Of a DNA stretch of 64,000 nt, positions 37,539 through 46,895 are shown in pieces (within the stretch, counting starts at the first letter, position 1; each line of letters begins with the position of its first letter). Position numbers and translations under genes: made by a program. Under the pieces are notes generated by a model that was not told the DNA's origin, made no database searches, and saw nothing but the letters and a program-made list of their open reading frames with translations. This stretch comes from CCMP332 sp040218795 (lineage in GTDB: Bacteria; Bacteroidota; Bacteroidia; Cytophagales; CCMP332), in contig JAVJQT010000010.1 of the NCBI GenBank assembly GCA_040218795.1, positions 248,001 to 312,000 on the forward strand, written 5' to 3'.

Positions 37539-39227
37539 TTGAAAAAAATACTACTTATTACCTTTCTATTTATATCTATTAATATTTCTGCAAGGCAATT
37601 GCTGGTGCCTCAAAATTTCAGTACAATTCAACTTGCCATTGATAGCGCTGTTTCCGGAGATACCGTTTTAGTGGATAATGGTCTTTATTATGAAAATATT
37701 ACCATTTCTTCCAAAGACATATTGCTGACTTCAAACTATCTGTTCACTTCAAACTTTGCAGACATACATAACACAATAATTGATGGAAGCAATCCTTCAA
37801 ATCCTGATACGGCAAGTGTGCTTAGGATAATCAATGGCTGTGGAAGCAATATGATATTTCAGGGATTTACTTTGAGAGCGGGATTGGGTACACCATTTAA
37901 TTTAGTAGCTAATCAGGTATTTATAGAAGGTGGTGGAATTGCAATTCAAAATTCTTCCCCTGAAATAAGATTTAATTACATTACCGATAACCATTGTTTA
38001 ATCAATACGGGTGGTATAATTAGCTCCGGAGCCGGTGGTATCCATACCTTCTTTGACAGCGCTTTTATTCACAATAATATCATTGAAGGAAATACGGGTT
38101 TGTATGGAAATGGTGTTGTACTTAATAATTCAAAAGGTATTTTTTGTAATAATCTGTTATATAATAATCGGGGAGCCAGTCAATTTGGAGGAGGTGGTAT
38201 AATGGTTTTCTGTACGGTTGATTCTACTTCATGCAGGGTAATCAATAATACCATAGTGTCAAACCTGGCAGTTTCCGGATTTGGCGGCTTTGCCGGAAGT
38301 GCGGGGGGCCTATTTAACATTGACTGTGATAATACTATTTTAGAAAACAATATTATTTATGGCAACTATCAGAAATTTGGTGACGAAATTGCCAATTCAA
38401 ATGGACAGTTTTTTCAGACAACTTACAATACTACCGGTGGTACATTAAGCGGTATCAATTACAATTTTAATCCTGATTTCAGAGATTCCTCCTTTTTAGC
38501 TATTTCAGGAAGTGCTTCATTGGACAGTGGAAATCCCGATTCACTTCATAATGATTTGGAAGATCAATCCAATCCCGGAAATGCTCTATTTCCCTCGCAG
38601 TCTACGATTAGAAATGACCTTGGTATATACGGAGGTCCTTATGCAGCCCTTTTGCCAATTATTGAGAAACCGATTTATAATCAATCAAGAAATCAGTTTA
38701 GCTATACCAATCCTTCTTCCAATGATACTATCATAAGCAGTTTTACAATTCGAAATCTTGGATCTACCCCACTTATTATCGATAGTTTAGAATTTATGAA
38801 TAAGGACGCTGTAATTCATTTTGACACTATTTCAGGCTTAACAATTAAACCCCTGAATTCTCAAACAATTTCCTTAAAGTGGAGCTCCCTTAACCTTGCC
38901 AATGATACTTTAATCATATATCACAATGATACTTCTTTGGGAAGTAGCTCAGATATATTCTTTAATGTGCTCATAAGTGATTTATTAACATTTGATCAAT
39001 CTGAAAATATTAAAGTTTTCCCCAATCCAATTTCTGATTTTGTTACAATTAATATTTCAAAATCAGAAACACTCGAATTAAAAATAAAGGATATCTACGG
39101 ACGCATTATTGACATTCATACAATTACAGAAAGTAAAAAAATTGACTTGCGAAATCTTAATTCCGGACTGTATTTATTTCAATTTAATGGAATAAAAAAT
39201 ACCATCGTTAAAGTATTGGTTCAATGA
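37539..39227 (+). CDS. Secreted right-handed beta-helix protein with T9SS sorting domain
   Basis: 562 residues from TTG 37539. A signal peptide ends near ISA. Residues about 25-320 contain the FSTIQLAIDSAVSGDTVLVDNG opening common to pectate-lyase-like parallel beta-helices, followed by repeated N-N-T-I/I-x-G-N turns (FIHNNIIEGNTGLYGNG). About 345-470 is an Ig-like segment, and the last 75 residues (IKVFPNPISDFVTINIS to KVLVQ) are a T9SS type A sorting domain. The protein probably binds or cleaves a polysaccharide at the cell surface, but no lyase catalytic residues can be recognised. Lies between the two cco clusters without evident link to respiration. Confidence 0.88.
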   Translation: MKKILLITFLFISINISARQLLVPQNFSTIQLAIDSAVSGDTVLVDNGLYYENITISSKDILLTSNYLFTSNFADIHNTIIDGSNPSNPDTASVLRIINGCGSNMIFQGFTLRAGLGTPFNLVANQVFIEGGGIAIQNSSPEIRFNYITDNHCLINTGGIISSGAGGIHTFFDSAFIHNNIIEGNTGLYGNGVVLNNSKGIFCNNLLYNNRGASQFGGGGIMVFCTVDSTSCRVINNTIVSNLAVSGFGGFAGSAGGLFNIDCDNTILENNIIYGNYQKFGDEIANSNGQFFQTTYNTTGGTLSGINYNFNPDFRDSSFLAISGSASLDSGNPDSLHNDLEDQSNPGNALFPSQSTIRNDLGIYGGPYAALLPIIEKPIYNQSRNQFSYTNPSSNDTIISSFTIRNLGSTPLIIDSLEFMNKDAVIHFDTISGLTIKPLNSQTISLKWSSLNLANDTLIIYHNDTSLGSSSDIFFNVLISDLLTFDQSENIKVFPNPISDFVTINISKSETLELKIKDIYGRIIDIHTITESKKIDLRNLNSGLYLFQFNGIKNTIVKVLVQ

Positions 39228-39265
39228 TCTATTGATAAAATAAAAGGAAAGAAAAACCAAATAGT

Positions 39266-41218
39266 CTAGTGCTGCAATTCGAGGACGCGTTTTAAATCAA
39301 ATTTAAATATGCTGCCTTTTCCGGGTTCACTATATATTTGAAAAGAACCCTTATTTCTTTCAATCAGATCTTTGCAAAGCTTTAAACCTATTCCAGTGCC
39401 TTTTTCACCATCGGTACCATAAGTTGTAGTGTATTGCTGTGAATTTAATAATTTGTCAATATCCTCAGGCTCAATTCCGACACCATTATCATTAACTGAA
39501 ATATCTACAATATCCCCTTTTTCCTCTGCTTTTATTTCAATTTTTCCATTTTCATTGGTGAATTTTACAGCATTGTTTACCAGGTTTCGGAGTACTATTC
39601 TCAGTTGATCCTGATCCACTTTTACTAAAATAGAATTATTACATTCAATATTGAGATCAATATTTTTAGGGTCTGCGAGTTCTTTATAAAAAGGACGTTC
39701 AGCTTCTAAAAAAGACATGAGTTTCAGTTCCGTCGAATTGGTGTACAATCCATCCATTTGAGACTTAGACCAGGTCAGAAGGTTATTCAATGTAAAAAGC
39801 ATGGTTTCAGACCTTTTACCGAGTTTCTTAATATATTCTTTGAATTCTTCTTCTGAAATAGTGTCGGATTTAGACAAATCCATCAGCATATTTAAATTCT
39901 CTAATGGGCTCTTTAGGTCATGGCTGATAATATTAAAAATTTGATTTTTTGCGGCATTCGTTTTCATAAGTTTATCCGCCTGCAAATGAATTTTATCTTT
40001 TTGTTGCTGAATTTCTTGATTTTTAATTCGAATGTCTTTTCCAATTTTTTCAATTCTCAGATTCGCTTCTTTTAGTTTTTTATTTTTCCAGATTGAGACA
40101 AGGAAAATACCTAGTACAAACACTATAAGACATATAGAAATGGTAAGGATAATCCTCTGAAAACTCAATTCTTCAAAAAACTTTTCTTCAAGCATTTTTT
40201 GTTCATGAGCAAATTCATATTGATTGGCGAGAAGTACAGTTTTTTGTTCATTTTCTTGTTTGTGCAAGCTGTCGATGCGAGCGTTATAAATATTTAGATA
40301 ATTATAGGCACTTTCATAATCACCTAACAAGGCATTCGATTTATACAGGGCTATGTAGGCTTTATTTATATCTGTCGATATAGAATATTTTTTAGCATTT
40401 TGAAGCGCTTTATGTGCATAAATCAATGCGGCTTCAAAATCTCTGTTCACCCTGTTAATCTCACTTTGTAAATTATATACTTTGGAAAGAATATAGATGT
40501 TGTTGTTGGCAATACACTCTTTTTCTATTTCTTCGAGTTCATAAGCCGCTACATCAATTTTGTATTGCAAATAATGAATGTTGGCAATGTTGAATTTTGC
40601 TTGTATAAAAAGTGAAAATTGTTCAGTTTCTTTAGAAAGCGAAATAGCTTTTTGGGAATAGTACAATGCGCTGTCAAATCTTTTCATTCCGATATAAGCG
40701 CTGGTGAGGTCATTATATGTAAAAACTATTCCAATCGAATCTTTAATTTCTTCTTTTATTTTTAGACCTCTTCTGAAATATTTAATTGAATTACTGTAAT
40801 TATTTTGATCCAAATAGACCATCCCCAGATTTGAATAATCCAATGACTTTCCTGCTAAATTGTGAATGTTGTTATTTATTTCAAGCGATTTTAAATGTTC
40901 GAGTGTCGCCTCCTCATAAAATCCACTATTTCTGTAAATTATTCCCTTGTTATTGTATGCTCTGGATTCTCCAATTTTGTATTCTATCTCTTTGGCCAGA
41001 ATAATTGCTTCATTATTATATTTTGGAGCTAATTGTGGATTTGAAAAGATATAATCAAAGGTCAAATTGTTGAGGATATCGACTCTTTGCTTTTTACTTA
41101 TTTCTTCATTTAGTTGTTTCTCGAGCTCTTCAATAGAATCGTATTCCTGGGAAATTAAATGACTATTTATAAATAATAAGAAAACTAATAGTAAAGGAAT
41201 TCGGAGTTCTGAAGACAA
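39266..41218 (-). CDS. TPR-containing sensor histidine kinase
   Basis: 650 residues with a signal peptide (about 1-24). About six TPR-like repeats (about 50-330; for example NNKGIIYRNSGFYEEATLEH) form a periplasmic sensor. One TM helix follows (about 352-375; IILTISICLIVFVLGIFLVS) and a coiled coil (about 378-420). HisKA has His433 (IISHDLKSPLENL), and the HATPase_c domain ends with NNAVKF, NDNGVGI and GTGIGLKLCKDLI. A typical Bacteroidetes TPR kinase; no response regulator gene adjoins, so it is an orphan whose partner lies elsewhere. Convergent with the beta-helix gene (38 bases between stops). Confidence 0.9.
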   Translation of the reverse strand: MSSELRIPLLLVFLLFINSHLISQEYDSIEELEKQLNEEISKKQRVDILNNLTFDYIFSNPQLAPKYNNEAIILAKEIEYKIGESRAYNNKGIIYRNSGFYEEATLEHLKSLEINNNIHNLAGKSLDYSNLGMVYLDQNNYSNSIKYFRRGLKIKEEIKDSIGIVFTYNDLTSAYIGMKRFDSALYYSQKAISLSKETEQFSLFIQAKFNIANIHYLQYKIDVAAYELEEIEKECIANNNIYILSKVYNLQSEINRVNRDFEAALIYAHKALQNAKKYSISTDINKAYIALYKSNALLGDYESAYNYLNIYNARIDSLHKQENEQKTVLLANQYEFAHEQKMLEEKFFEELSFQRIILTISICLIVFVLGIFLVSIWKNKKLKEANLRIEKIGKDIRIKNQEIQQQKDKIHLQADKLMKTNAAKNQIFNIISHDLKSPLENLNMLMDLSKSDTISEEEFKEYIKKLGKRSETMLFTLNNLLTWSKSQMDGLYTNSTELKLMSFLEAERPFYKELADPKNIDLNIECNNSILVKVDQDQLRIVLRNLVNNAVKFTNENGKIEIKAEEKGDIVDISVNDNGVGIEPEDIDKLLNSQQYTTTYGTDGEKGTGIGLKLCKDLIERNKGSFQIYSEPGKGSIFKFDLKRVLELQH

Positions 41219-41320
41219 TTTTTATCGAGTTTTATACTGATTATAAATCTAGATAAAGTTGTGTATTTAATTTTGCTTTAAAAGTTGAATCTTAATTAAA
41301 AAAGTACATTCAAGAAAATC

Positions 41321-43216
41321 TTAAAGCGCCTCTCTTTTGATGATTTCCACGACTTCCGGATTCAACAAAGTAGATATATCCCCAAGATTTGAAGTTTCCT
41401 TTTCAGCAATTTTTCTTAGGATTCTGCGCATTATTTTGCCGGATCTGGTTTTTGGCAAATCAGGAACAATTTGAATTTTATCCGGTTTTGCAATCGGTCC
41501 TATGGTTCTTGAAACAAGTTCCAGAATTTCATGTCGTAATTGATTTTCGTCCCGGGGTTTTTCATAGGTTGTAACATATGCATAAACAGCATTTCCTTTA
41601 ATATCATGAGGAAAACCAACGACAGCAGTTTCTGCAACATTTTCGTGTTCATCAATGGCATTTTCAATTTCAGCTGTACCCAAATTATGGCCAGAAACAA
41701 TTATAACATCATCTACCCTTCCGGTAATCCTGTAATAGCCATCTTCATCTCTTCTCGAGCCATCGCCGGTAAAATACTTGTTAACAAAAGCTGAAAAATA
41801 AGTTTGCTTAAATCGCTCATGATCCCCATAAATGGTTCTAGCAATGGAAGGCCAGGGAAACTTAATGCAAAGTCGTCCCTGAATACCGTTTCCATCTATT
41901 TCTAAGCCATTTTCATCAACAATACAAGGTTGTACCCCAGGAAGGGGTAGCGTTGCAAACGATGGCTTTGTAGGCGTAATTCCGGCTATGGGCGAAATCA
42001 TAAACCCTCCGGTTTCTGTTTGCCACCATGTATCCACAATAGGACATTTGTTATTGCCGATGTGATCGTGATACCAATGCCATGCTTCTTCGTTTATGGG
42101 TTCTCCAACCGTGCCCAATACTCTTAAAGAAGACAGATCGTGTTTTTTTACAAATGATATGTCTGCTTTTTCCAAGGCCCTAATCGCCGTTGGCGCTGTA
42201 TAAAATATATTGATTTTATGTTTTTCCACGACTTCCCAGAAACGACCCATATCGGGCCAGGAAGGTACCCCTTCAAACATCACAGTTGTGGCTCCGGCAG
42301 ATAATGGGCCATAAACAATATAAGAATGGCCTGTTATCCAACCAATGTCAGCTGTACACCAATAGATCTCTCCCGGTTTGTACTGAAAAGCATTTAAAAA
42401 AGTATATGTAGTATATACCATATAACCCGCACAGGTATGAACCATTCCTTTTGGTTTTCCTGTTGAACCGGAGGTATAAAGAATGAATAGCATATCTTCC
42501 GCATCCATTTCTTCTGCTTTGCACTCTGTGCTTTGATCTTTTAGAGCATCGATCCACCAAATATCACGTCCGGGCTTCATTTCAATTGGGTCGCCTGTTC
42601 TTTTATACACCAGACATTTTTCAACAGATGAACATTTTTCAAGGGCTTCGTCTACAATATTTTTGAGATTTAGAGTTTTGGCCCCTCGATATGAGCCATC
42701 AGCAGTTAAAACCAGTTTACAGCTCGCATCATTGATTCTATCAGCAAGTGAATTCGAAGAAAAACCGGCAAAAACGACAGAGTGAATTGCTCCTATTCTT
42801 GCACAGGCGAGAACTGCTATCGCCAATTCGGGGATCATCGGCATATAAATACATACCCTGTCACCCTTAGCTACCCCGAGACTTTTAAGTGTATTTGAAA
42901 AAATATTTACCTTTTGATAGAGTTCATTGTAGGTGATTTTAACTGCTTTTTCATTTGGATCATTGGGCTCCCAAATAATAGCAGTTTTATCGCCTTTGTC
43001 AACCAAATGTCTGTCGATACAGTTTTCTGTTATATTCAGTTTTGCTCCTTCAAACCATTTGACCTCGGGTTTTGTAAAGTCCCAGCTCAATACATTGTCC
43101 CATCTTTTTCGCCATGCAAAGGACTCGGCTACCTGGGACCAAAAAGTTTCCGGCTTTTCAACACTTTCGCGATAACTTCTCAGATAATCTTCAAGACTGT
43201 AAATTCTATGTTTCAT
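41321..43216 (-). CDS. acs: Acetyl-CoA synthetase
   Basis: 631 residues from ATG 43216 (an in-frame TTG at 43240 would add eight). ANL-superfamily adenylating enzyme: YTSGSTGKPKGMVH (P-loop-like A3), WWQTETGGFM (A5 region), YFTGDGSRRDEDGYY (A7), and PKTRSGKIMRR with the C-terminal Lys that is commonly acetylated. The N-terminal block FWSQVAESFAWRKRWDNVL is typical of Acs rather than longer-chain ligases. It makes acetyl-CoA from acetate, CoA and ATP in the cytoplasm. An AT-rich palindrome lies 62-82 bases upstream. Downstream of and same strand as the fructosamine-kinase-like gene. Confidence 0.94.
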   Translation of the reverse strand: MKHRIYSLEDYLRSYRESVEKPETFWSQVAESFAWRKRWDNVLSWDFTKPEVKWFEGAKLNITENCIDRHLVDKGDKTAIIWEPNDPNEKAVKITYNELYQKVNIFSNTLKSLGVAKGDRVCIYMPMIPELAIAVLACARIGAIHSVVFAGFSSNSLADRINDASCKLVLTADGSYRGAKTLNLKNIVDEALEKCSSVEKCLVYKRTGDPIEMKPGRDIWWIDALKDQSTECKAEEMDAEDMLFILYTSGSTGKPKGMVHTCAGYMVYTTYTFLNAFQYKPGEIYWCTADIGWITGHSYIVYGPLSAGATTVMFEGVPSWPDMGRFWEVVEKHKINIFYTAPTAIRALEKADISFVKKHDLSSLRVLGTVGEPINEEAWHWYHDHIGNNKCPIVDTWWQTETGGFMISPIAGITPTKPSFATLPLPGVQPCIVDENGLEIDGNGIQGRLCIKFPWPSIARTIYGDHERFKQTYFSAFVNKYFTGDGSRRDEDGYYRITGRVDDVIIVSGHNLGTAEIENAIDEHENVAETAVVGFPHDIKGNAVYAYVTTYEKPRDENQLRHEILELVSRTIGPIAKPDKIQIVPDLPKTRSGKIMRRILRKIAEKETSNLGDISTLLNPEVVEIIKREAL

Positions 43217-43276
43217 TTTGAGCTGTTTTAAAGGGCGCAATTAATGAGAAAGATCAATCTCATAATTTTTGCAATT

Positions 43277-43299
43277 TAATTCAAATCTTATTTGAATTA
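43277..43299. promoter_or_regulatory. AT-rich inverted repeat upstream of acs
   Basis: TAATTCAAAT (43277-43286) / ATTTGAATTA (43290-43299) with three-base spacer, 10-bp arms. In the 96-base gap between the fructosamine-kinase-like gene and acs (both minus strand). It lacks a T-run on the minus strand, so an operator seems likelier than a terminator. Confidence 0.4.
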
Positions 43300-43312
43300 T
43301 CGAACTCCGCTT

Positions 43313-44209
43313 TTAGCGAAACCGTGTTAAGATGGATTTAACAGCAGCGGCGTAAGAATGCCCAAATAAATTTACATGTACCAGCAGTGGGTATAAATTC
43401 CAGATATCCTTTCTTTCCGAATAACCTTCTTCCAATGGCCAGTGTTCATTATAGCTGTCATAGAATTCAGAGTCAAAACCGCCAAATAATTCAGTAAATG
43501 CAATCTCTATTTCTCTAAATCCATAATAGACTGCCGGATCGATTAAACATGGCATTCCTTCGGAATCAACCATAAGATTACCACTCCACAAATCTCCATG
43601 AATAAGAGAAGGGCGGATGTTCTCAGGGCAGATTTGGTTTAGAATCCTGAACATGTTGTCCAATTCTATGCGATCCGATTTATTAAAAAACCCAGAATCG
43701 TAGGCCATTTTAAATGTGAATTCAATTCTGTTTTTCCTATAAAACTCAAGCCAATCCGATGATTCAGAATTGATTTGATTTAATGAGCCTATGTAATTAT
43801 TATGATCAAGACCGTATTTTTCGTTAGTATTCTGATGAAGTTCAGCCAAACCATGTCCAAGATTTTCCCAAAAATTAAGGCTGCGGTGTGCCGGTCTAAT
43901 ATTTTCCAGTATTAAAAAAATATGATCCTTATTTTCTCCTGCTAAAATTGGTTTGGGCACTTTCAAATTATGCTTAGCAGAAATTAATAAGTTTAAGCCC
44001 ATAAGTTCTCTTTCAAACATTTTAGGGTACATTTTCTTTGAATTCCATTTAACGAAATAGTCACCAATGTTTGTTCTTAAGACACCTGTTTTATTTATAC
44101 AGCCTCCGGAACTGAATTTAAAATCTTCAAGCTTGATTTCAGTTTTGAAAAAAGACTCTAAGTTACTTTTAATTGAATTCTGCAAATTGCCGGGAATTGT
44201 CTTTATCAT
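43313..44209 (-). CDS. Fructosamine kinase family protein
   Basis: 298 residues. Kinase-like fold with the family motifs FKFSSGGCINKTGVLRT (glycine-rich loop), DYFVKWN (Lys), MFERELMGLNLL, SLIHGDLWSGNLMVD (catalytic loop) and PCLIDPAVYYGFREIEIAF (DFG-equivalent with metal-binding Asp). Members phosphorylate fructosamines or ribulosamines on glycated proteins or small molecules, leading to their deglycation. Cytoplasmic. It is not linked in function to the neighbouring cco genes as far as can be seen. Confidence 0.9.
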   Translation of the reverse strand: MIKTIPGNLQNSIKSNLESFFKTEIKLEDFKFSSGGCINKTGVLRTNIGDYFVKWNSKKMYPKMFERELMGLNLLISAKHNLKVPKPILAGENKDHIFLILENIRPAHRSLNFWENLGHGLAELHQNTNEKYGLDHNNYIGSLNQINSESSDWLEFYRKNRIEFTFKMAYDSGFFNKSDRIELDNMFRILNQICPENIRPSLIHGDLWSGNLMVDSEGMPCLIDPAVYYGFREIEIAFTELFGGFDSEFYDSYNEHWPLEEGYSERKDIWNLYPLLVHVNLFGHSYAAAVKSILTRFR

Positions 44210-44237
44210 AATGATTTTAATCCATCATTTCCTAAAC

Positions 44238-44249
44238 TGATGAATGTCA
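44238..44249. promoter_or_regulatory. Weak FNR/CRP-like site before ccoG
   Basis: TGATGAATGTCA keeps the TGA-N6-TCA core but not the full TGAT-N4-ATCA pattern. 55 bases before the ccoG ATG and 29 bases from the divergent fructosamine-kinase-like start. Supported only by position; such cores occur by chance several times in the window. Confidence 0.3.
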
Positions 44250-44303
44250 TAATTAACTATTTGCCGCCCTTTTAGATTTGTAAAGGTTTTAAAAAAAAAT
44301 TGC

Positions 44304-45740
44304 ATGGGCGAACCGAAATCTGCCTATTTCGAAGAAGAACTTTACGATAAGTTTAGAAATACGCCTTCTACAGTAAATGATGATAATAAAAGAAGATGGA
44401 TTTTTCCTAAAATGCCTTCGGGTAAATGGCATGGCTACAGGTTAATCCTCGGCTATACTATTTTGCTAACTTTTGTGGCTCTTCCGTTTATCCAATACAA
44501 TGGAAAACCATTTTTTCTTGTAAATATCTTCGATCGCAAATTCATTTTTTTTGGACAGGTTTACTGGCCACAGGATATCTTTATCATAGTTATAGGCGTC
44601 TTAACACTTATGGTTTCTATAATACTCTTTACCGTTGTATACGGAAGGGTATTTTGCGGCTGGACCTGTCCGCAGACCTTGTTTATGGAATTAGTTTTTC
44701 GCAAAATAGAATACTTTTTCGAAGGAGATTACAGACAGCAAATGAAATTGAACAGCATGCCCTGGAATGCTGAAAAAATTAGAAAAAAAGGATTAAAACA
44801 TCTGTTTTTTATCTTCCTATCAATATTTTTTGGACACATTGTAATGGCATATTTGGTCGGTATGCCGCGAGTTTTAGAATTGATAAGCTCAAATCCATTA
44901 GACAATCTGGCCGGTTTTTCCGGTTTGGTAATATTCACCGGCATATTCTATTTGGTTTTTAGTCAGGTTCGGGAAATTGTTTGTACTGTTATTTGTCCTT
45001 ATGGGCGACTTCAGGGGGTCTTGTTAAATAAAGAGTCCATGGTCGTAGCTTATGATTATAACAGAGGAGAACCGAGAGGAAAAATTAAAAAAGGAGCAGA
45101 CAACAGTCATACCGGTGATTGTATTGATTGTAAATTATGTGTTCATGTATGTCCTACCGGTATAGATATTCGCAATGGTACGCAGATGGAATGTATTAAT
45201 TGCACTGCCTGCATTGATGAATGTAATTCTGTGATGGATAAAATAAAAAGGCCGAGGGGACTCATAAGATTTGATTCCATTCAGGGAATTGAAAATAAAA
45301 TTCCATTCAAATTTACAGCTAGAGTGGCGGCTTACTCATTGGTTTTACTTGTACTCCTTGGAGCCTTTGGATTTTTCACCACCACAAGAACAGATGTAGA
45401 AACTACGGTTATGAGGGTACCGGGCCAACTCTATCAAAAAACCGATGATGGTAAAATTAGTAATCTGTTTAACCTTCAGATTGTCAATAAAACCTTTAAT
45501 GAAAAATCTGTTAAAATTGAGCTTGGAGAAGGCTTTGAAGGTGAAATCAAAATAATCGGAGGGGATGAAATTATCGTTCCTGCTCAAGGTTCGGTTGAAA
45601 GTGTATTTTTTATTGAAACAGAGGAAAAAAACATAACAGAAATGAAAAATAAGGTCAATATTTTGGTATTAGAAGGAGATGAAGTCTTAACAAGAGATAA
45701 AACGAACTTTTTGGGACCTGTAAGAATTATATCGCAATGA
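44304..45740 (+). CDS. ccoG: cbb3 oxidase accessory ferredoxin CcoG (RdxA/FixG)
   Basis: 478 residues. Five or so TM helices (about 45-65, 90-115, 160-185, 205-225, 338-358), with FCGWTCPQTLFMELVFRKIE and ICPYGRLQGVL as family motifs. A pair of 4Fe-4S binding sites (about 272-310; CIDCKLCVHVCPTGIDI and CINCTACIDEC) and a C-terminal Ig-like FixG domain (about 370-478). CcoG reduces copper for the assembly of CcoN. It overlaps fixH by four bases. Confidence 0.93.
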   Translation: MGEPKSAYFEEELYDKFRNTPSTVNDDNKRRWIFPKMPSGKWHGYRLILGYTILLTFVALPFIQYNGKPFFLVNIFDRKFIFFGQVYWPQDIFIIVIGVLTLMVSIILFTVVYGRVFCGWTCPQTLFMELVFRKIEYFFEGDYRQQMKLNSMPWNAEKIRKKGLKHLFFIFLSIFFGHIVMAYLVGMPRVLELISSNPLDNLAGFSGLVIFTGIFYLVFSQVREIVCTVICPYGRLQGVLLNKESMVVAYDYNRGEPRGKIKKGADNSHTGDCIDCKLCVHVCPTGIDIRNGTQMECINCTACIDECNSVMDKIKRPRGLIRFDSIQGIENKIPFKFTARVAAYSLVLLVLLGAFGFFTTTRTDVETTVMRVPGQLYQKTDDGKISNLFNLQIVNKTFNEKSVKIELGEGFEGEIKIIGGDEIIVPAQGSVESVFFIETEEKNITEMKNKVNILVLEGDEVLTRDKTNFLGPVRIISQ

Positions 45741-46171
45741 GAATGAACTGGGGAAATAAACTACTGATCTCTTTAATCGTATTTGCCGGAATAATGGCTA
45801 CCATGGTTACAATTGCGATGAGAGAAAATATTGATCTGGTGGATGAAAACTATTATCAGGAAGAAATCGAATATCAGGATCGTATAGATCAAATGACCAA
45901 TAATATTGAGGCGGGTGCTCTTAAAATAAGATTGGATAAGGAATCATCAAGTATTGTTTTAAAATTTAATGATAAAATTGAAAATGGTCTCATTCATCTT
46001 TTTAGACCTTCAAATGCCAATGAAGATCAAAAAATCCAATTGTCAACGGATGAAAATGGTCTTCAATTGATCTCTTATAAGGGTTTAATATCAGGCTTGT
46101 GGCGTATAAAAATCGAATGGAGCGCCGAATCCGATGAATATTACTCAGAACAGGTATTAAATATTCCTTAA
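45737..46171 (+). CDS. fixH: FixH family protein
   Basis: 144 residues: one N-terminal TM helix (KLLISLIVFAGIMATMVTIA, about 6-25), then the FixH block NIDLVDENYYQEEIEYQDRI and a beta-rich periplasmic domain ending in GLWRIKIEWSAESDEYY. FixH/CcoH is needed for the maturation of cbb3 oxidase together with CcoG. Overlaps ccoG at the start; the next gene begins immediately after its stop. Confidence 0.9.
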   Translation: MRMNWGNKLLISLIVFAGIMATMVTIAMRENIDLVDENYYQEEIEYQDRIDQMTNNIEAGALKIRLDKESSSIVLKFNDKIENGLIHLFRPSNANEDQKIQLSTDENGLQLISYKGLISGLWRIKIEWSAESDEYYSEQVLNIP

Positions 46172-46882
46172 ATGTTATTTGCTGCATTGACCATGGGCTT
46201 TTTAGGTAGTGCACATTGTATTGGTATGTGTGGACCTTTGGCACTTGCAATGCCTTATGGCCGATTTGGTGGAATTAGAACCTGGATAGCCAGATTAGTA
46301 TATCAAAGCGGGCGACTAAGTACCTATTTCATTTTAGGTCTCATTTTAGGAGTTATTGGATTTTCATTCAATCTGGCGGGAATTCAACAGTATTTTAGCA
46401 TCGGCTTGGGTATTATGCTGATAGCAGTTCTTTTCATTCCAATGCTGTTCAGAAATAGCCTGATAATGAAGCGCTATTATATTTTTGAAATTTGGGTAAA
46501 GAAAAACATAGGCAAATACATAAACGAGGATAAAATCTCGGGTTTTTATATTACCGGCATTCTTAATGGTCTATTACCATGCGGTTTGGTATGGTTGGCA
46601 CTGATTTCTGCCATTGCACTGGGAAACGGCTTTGAATCAGGCTTATTTATGCTGTTTTTTGGTTTGGGAACATTGCCTGCACTAATTGCCACAATGATAT
46701 CATATCAGGCGATTCAAAAAAGATTTTCGTTTTCGTTCAAAAAAGTTTCCAATGTAATTACACTTGCGATTGCATTGCTCCTTATAGTGCGTGGTTTGAA
46801 TATGGGGAATTATTTTAGCCCCTATTTAGATTTTGATGCGGCCAAAGAAAAAATCATTACCATTTGCGGTTTTGACGACTAA
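46172..46882 (+). CDS. SafE/TauE-like membrane protein of the cco cluster
   Basis: 236 residues with six TM helices. The N-terminal GFLGSAHCIGMCGPLALAMP, with HCxGMCGP, and the internal NGLLPCGLVWLALISAIA belong to the sulfite exporter TauE/SafE-like (DsbD_2-type) family that regularly follows ccoG-fixH. The conserved Cys/His/Met residues suggest metal (copper) transport or thiol chemistry during oxidase assembly; this is inference. Starts at the first base after the fixH stop, so translationally coupled. Confidence 0.87.
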   Translation: MLFAALTMGFLGSAHCIGMCGPLALAMPYGRFGGIRTWIARLVYQSGRLSTYFILGLILGVIGFSFNLAGIQQYFSIGLGIMLIAVLFIPMLFRNSLIMKRYYIFEIWVKKNIGKYINEDKISGFYITGILNGLLPCGLVWLALISAIALGNGFESGLFMLFFGLGTLPALIATMISYQAIQKRFSFSFKKVSNVITLAIALLLIVRGLNMGNYFSPYLDFDAAKEKIITICGFDD

Positions 46883-46895
46883 TAATCAATCAGAT

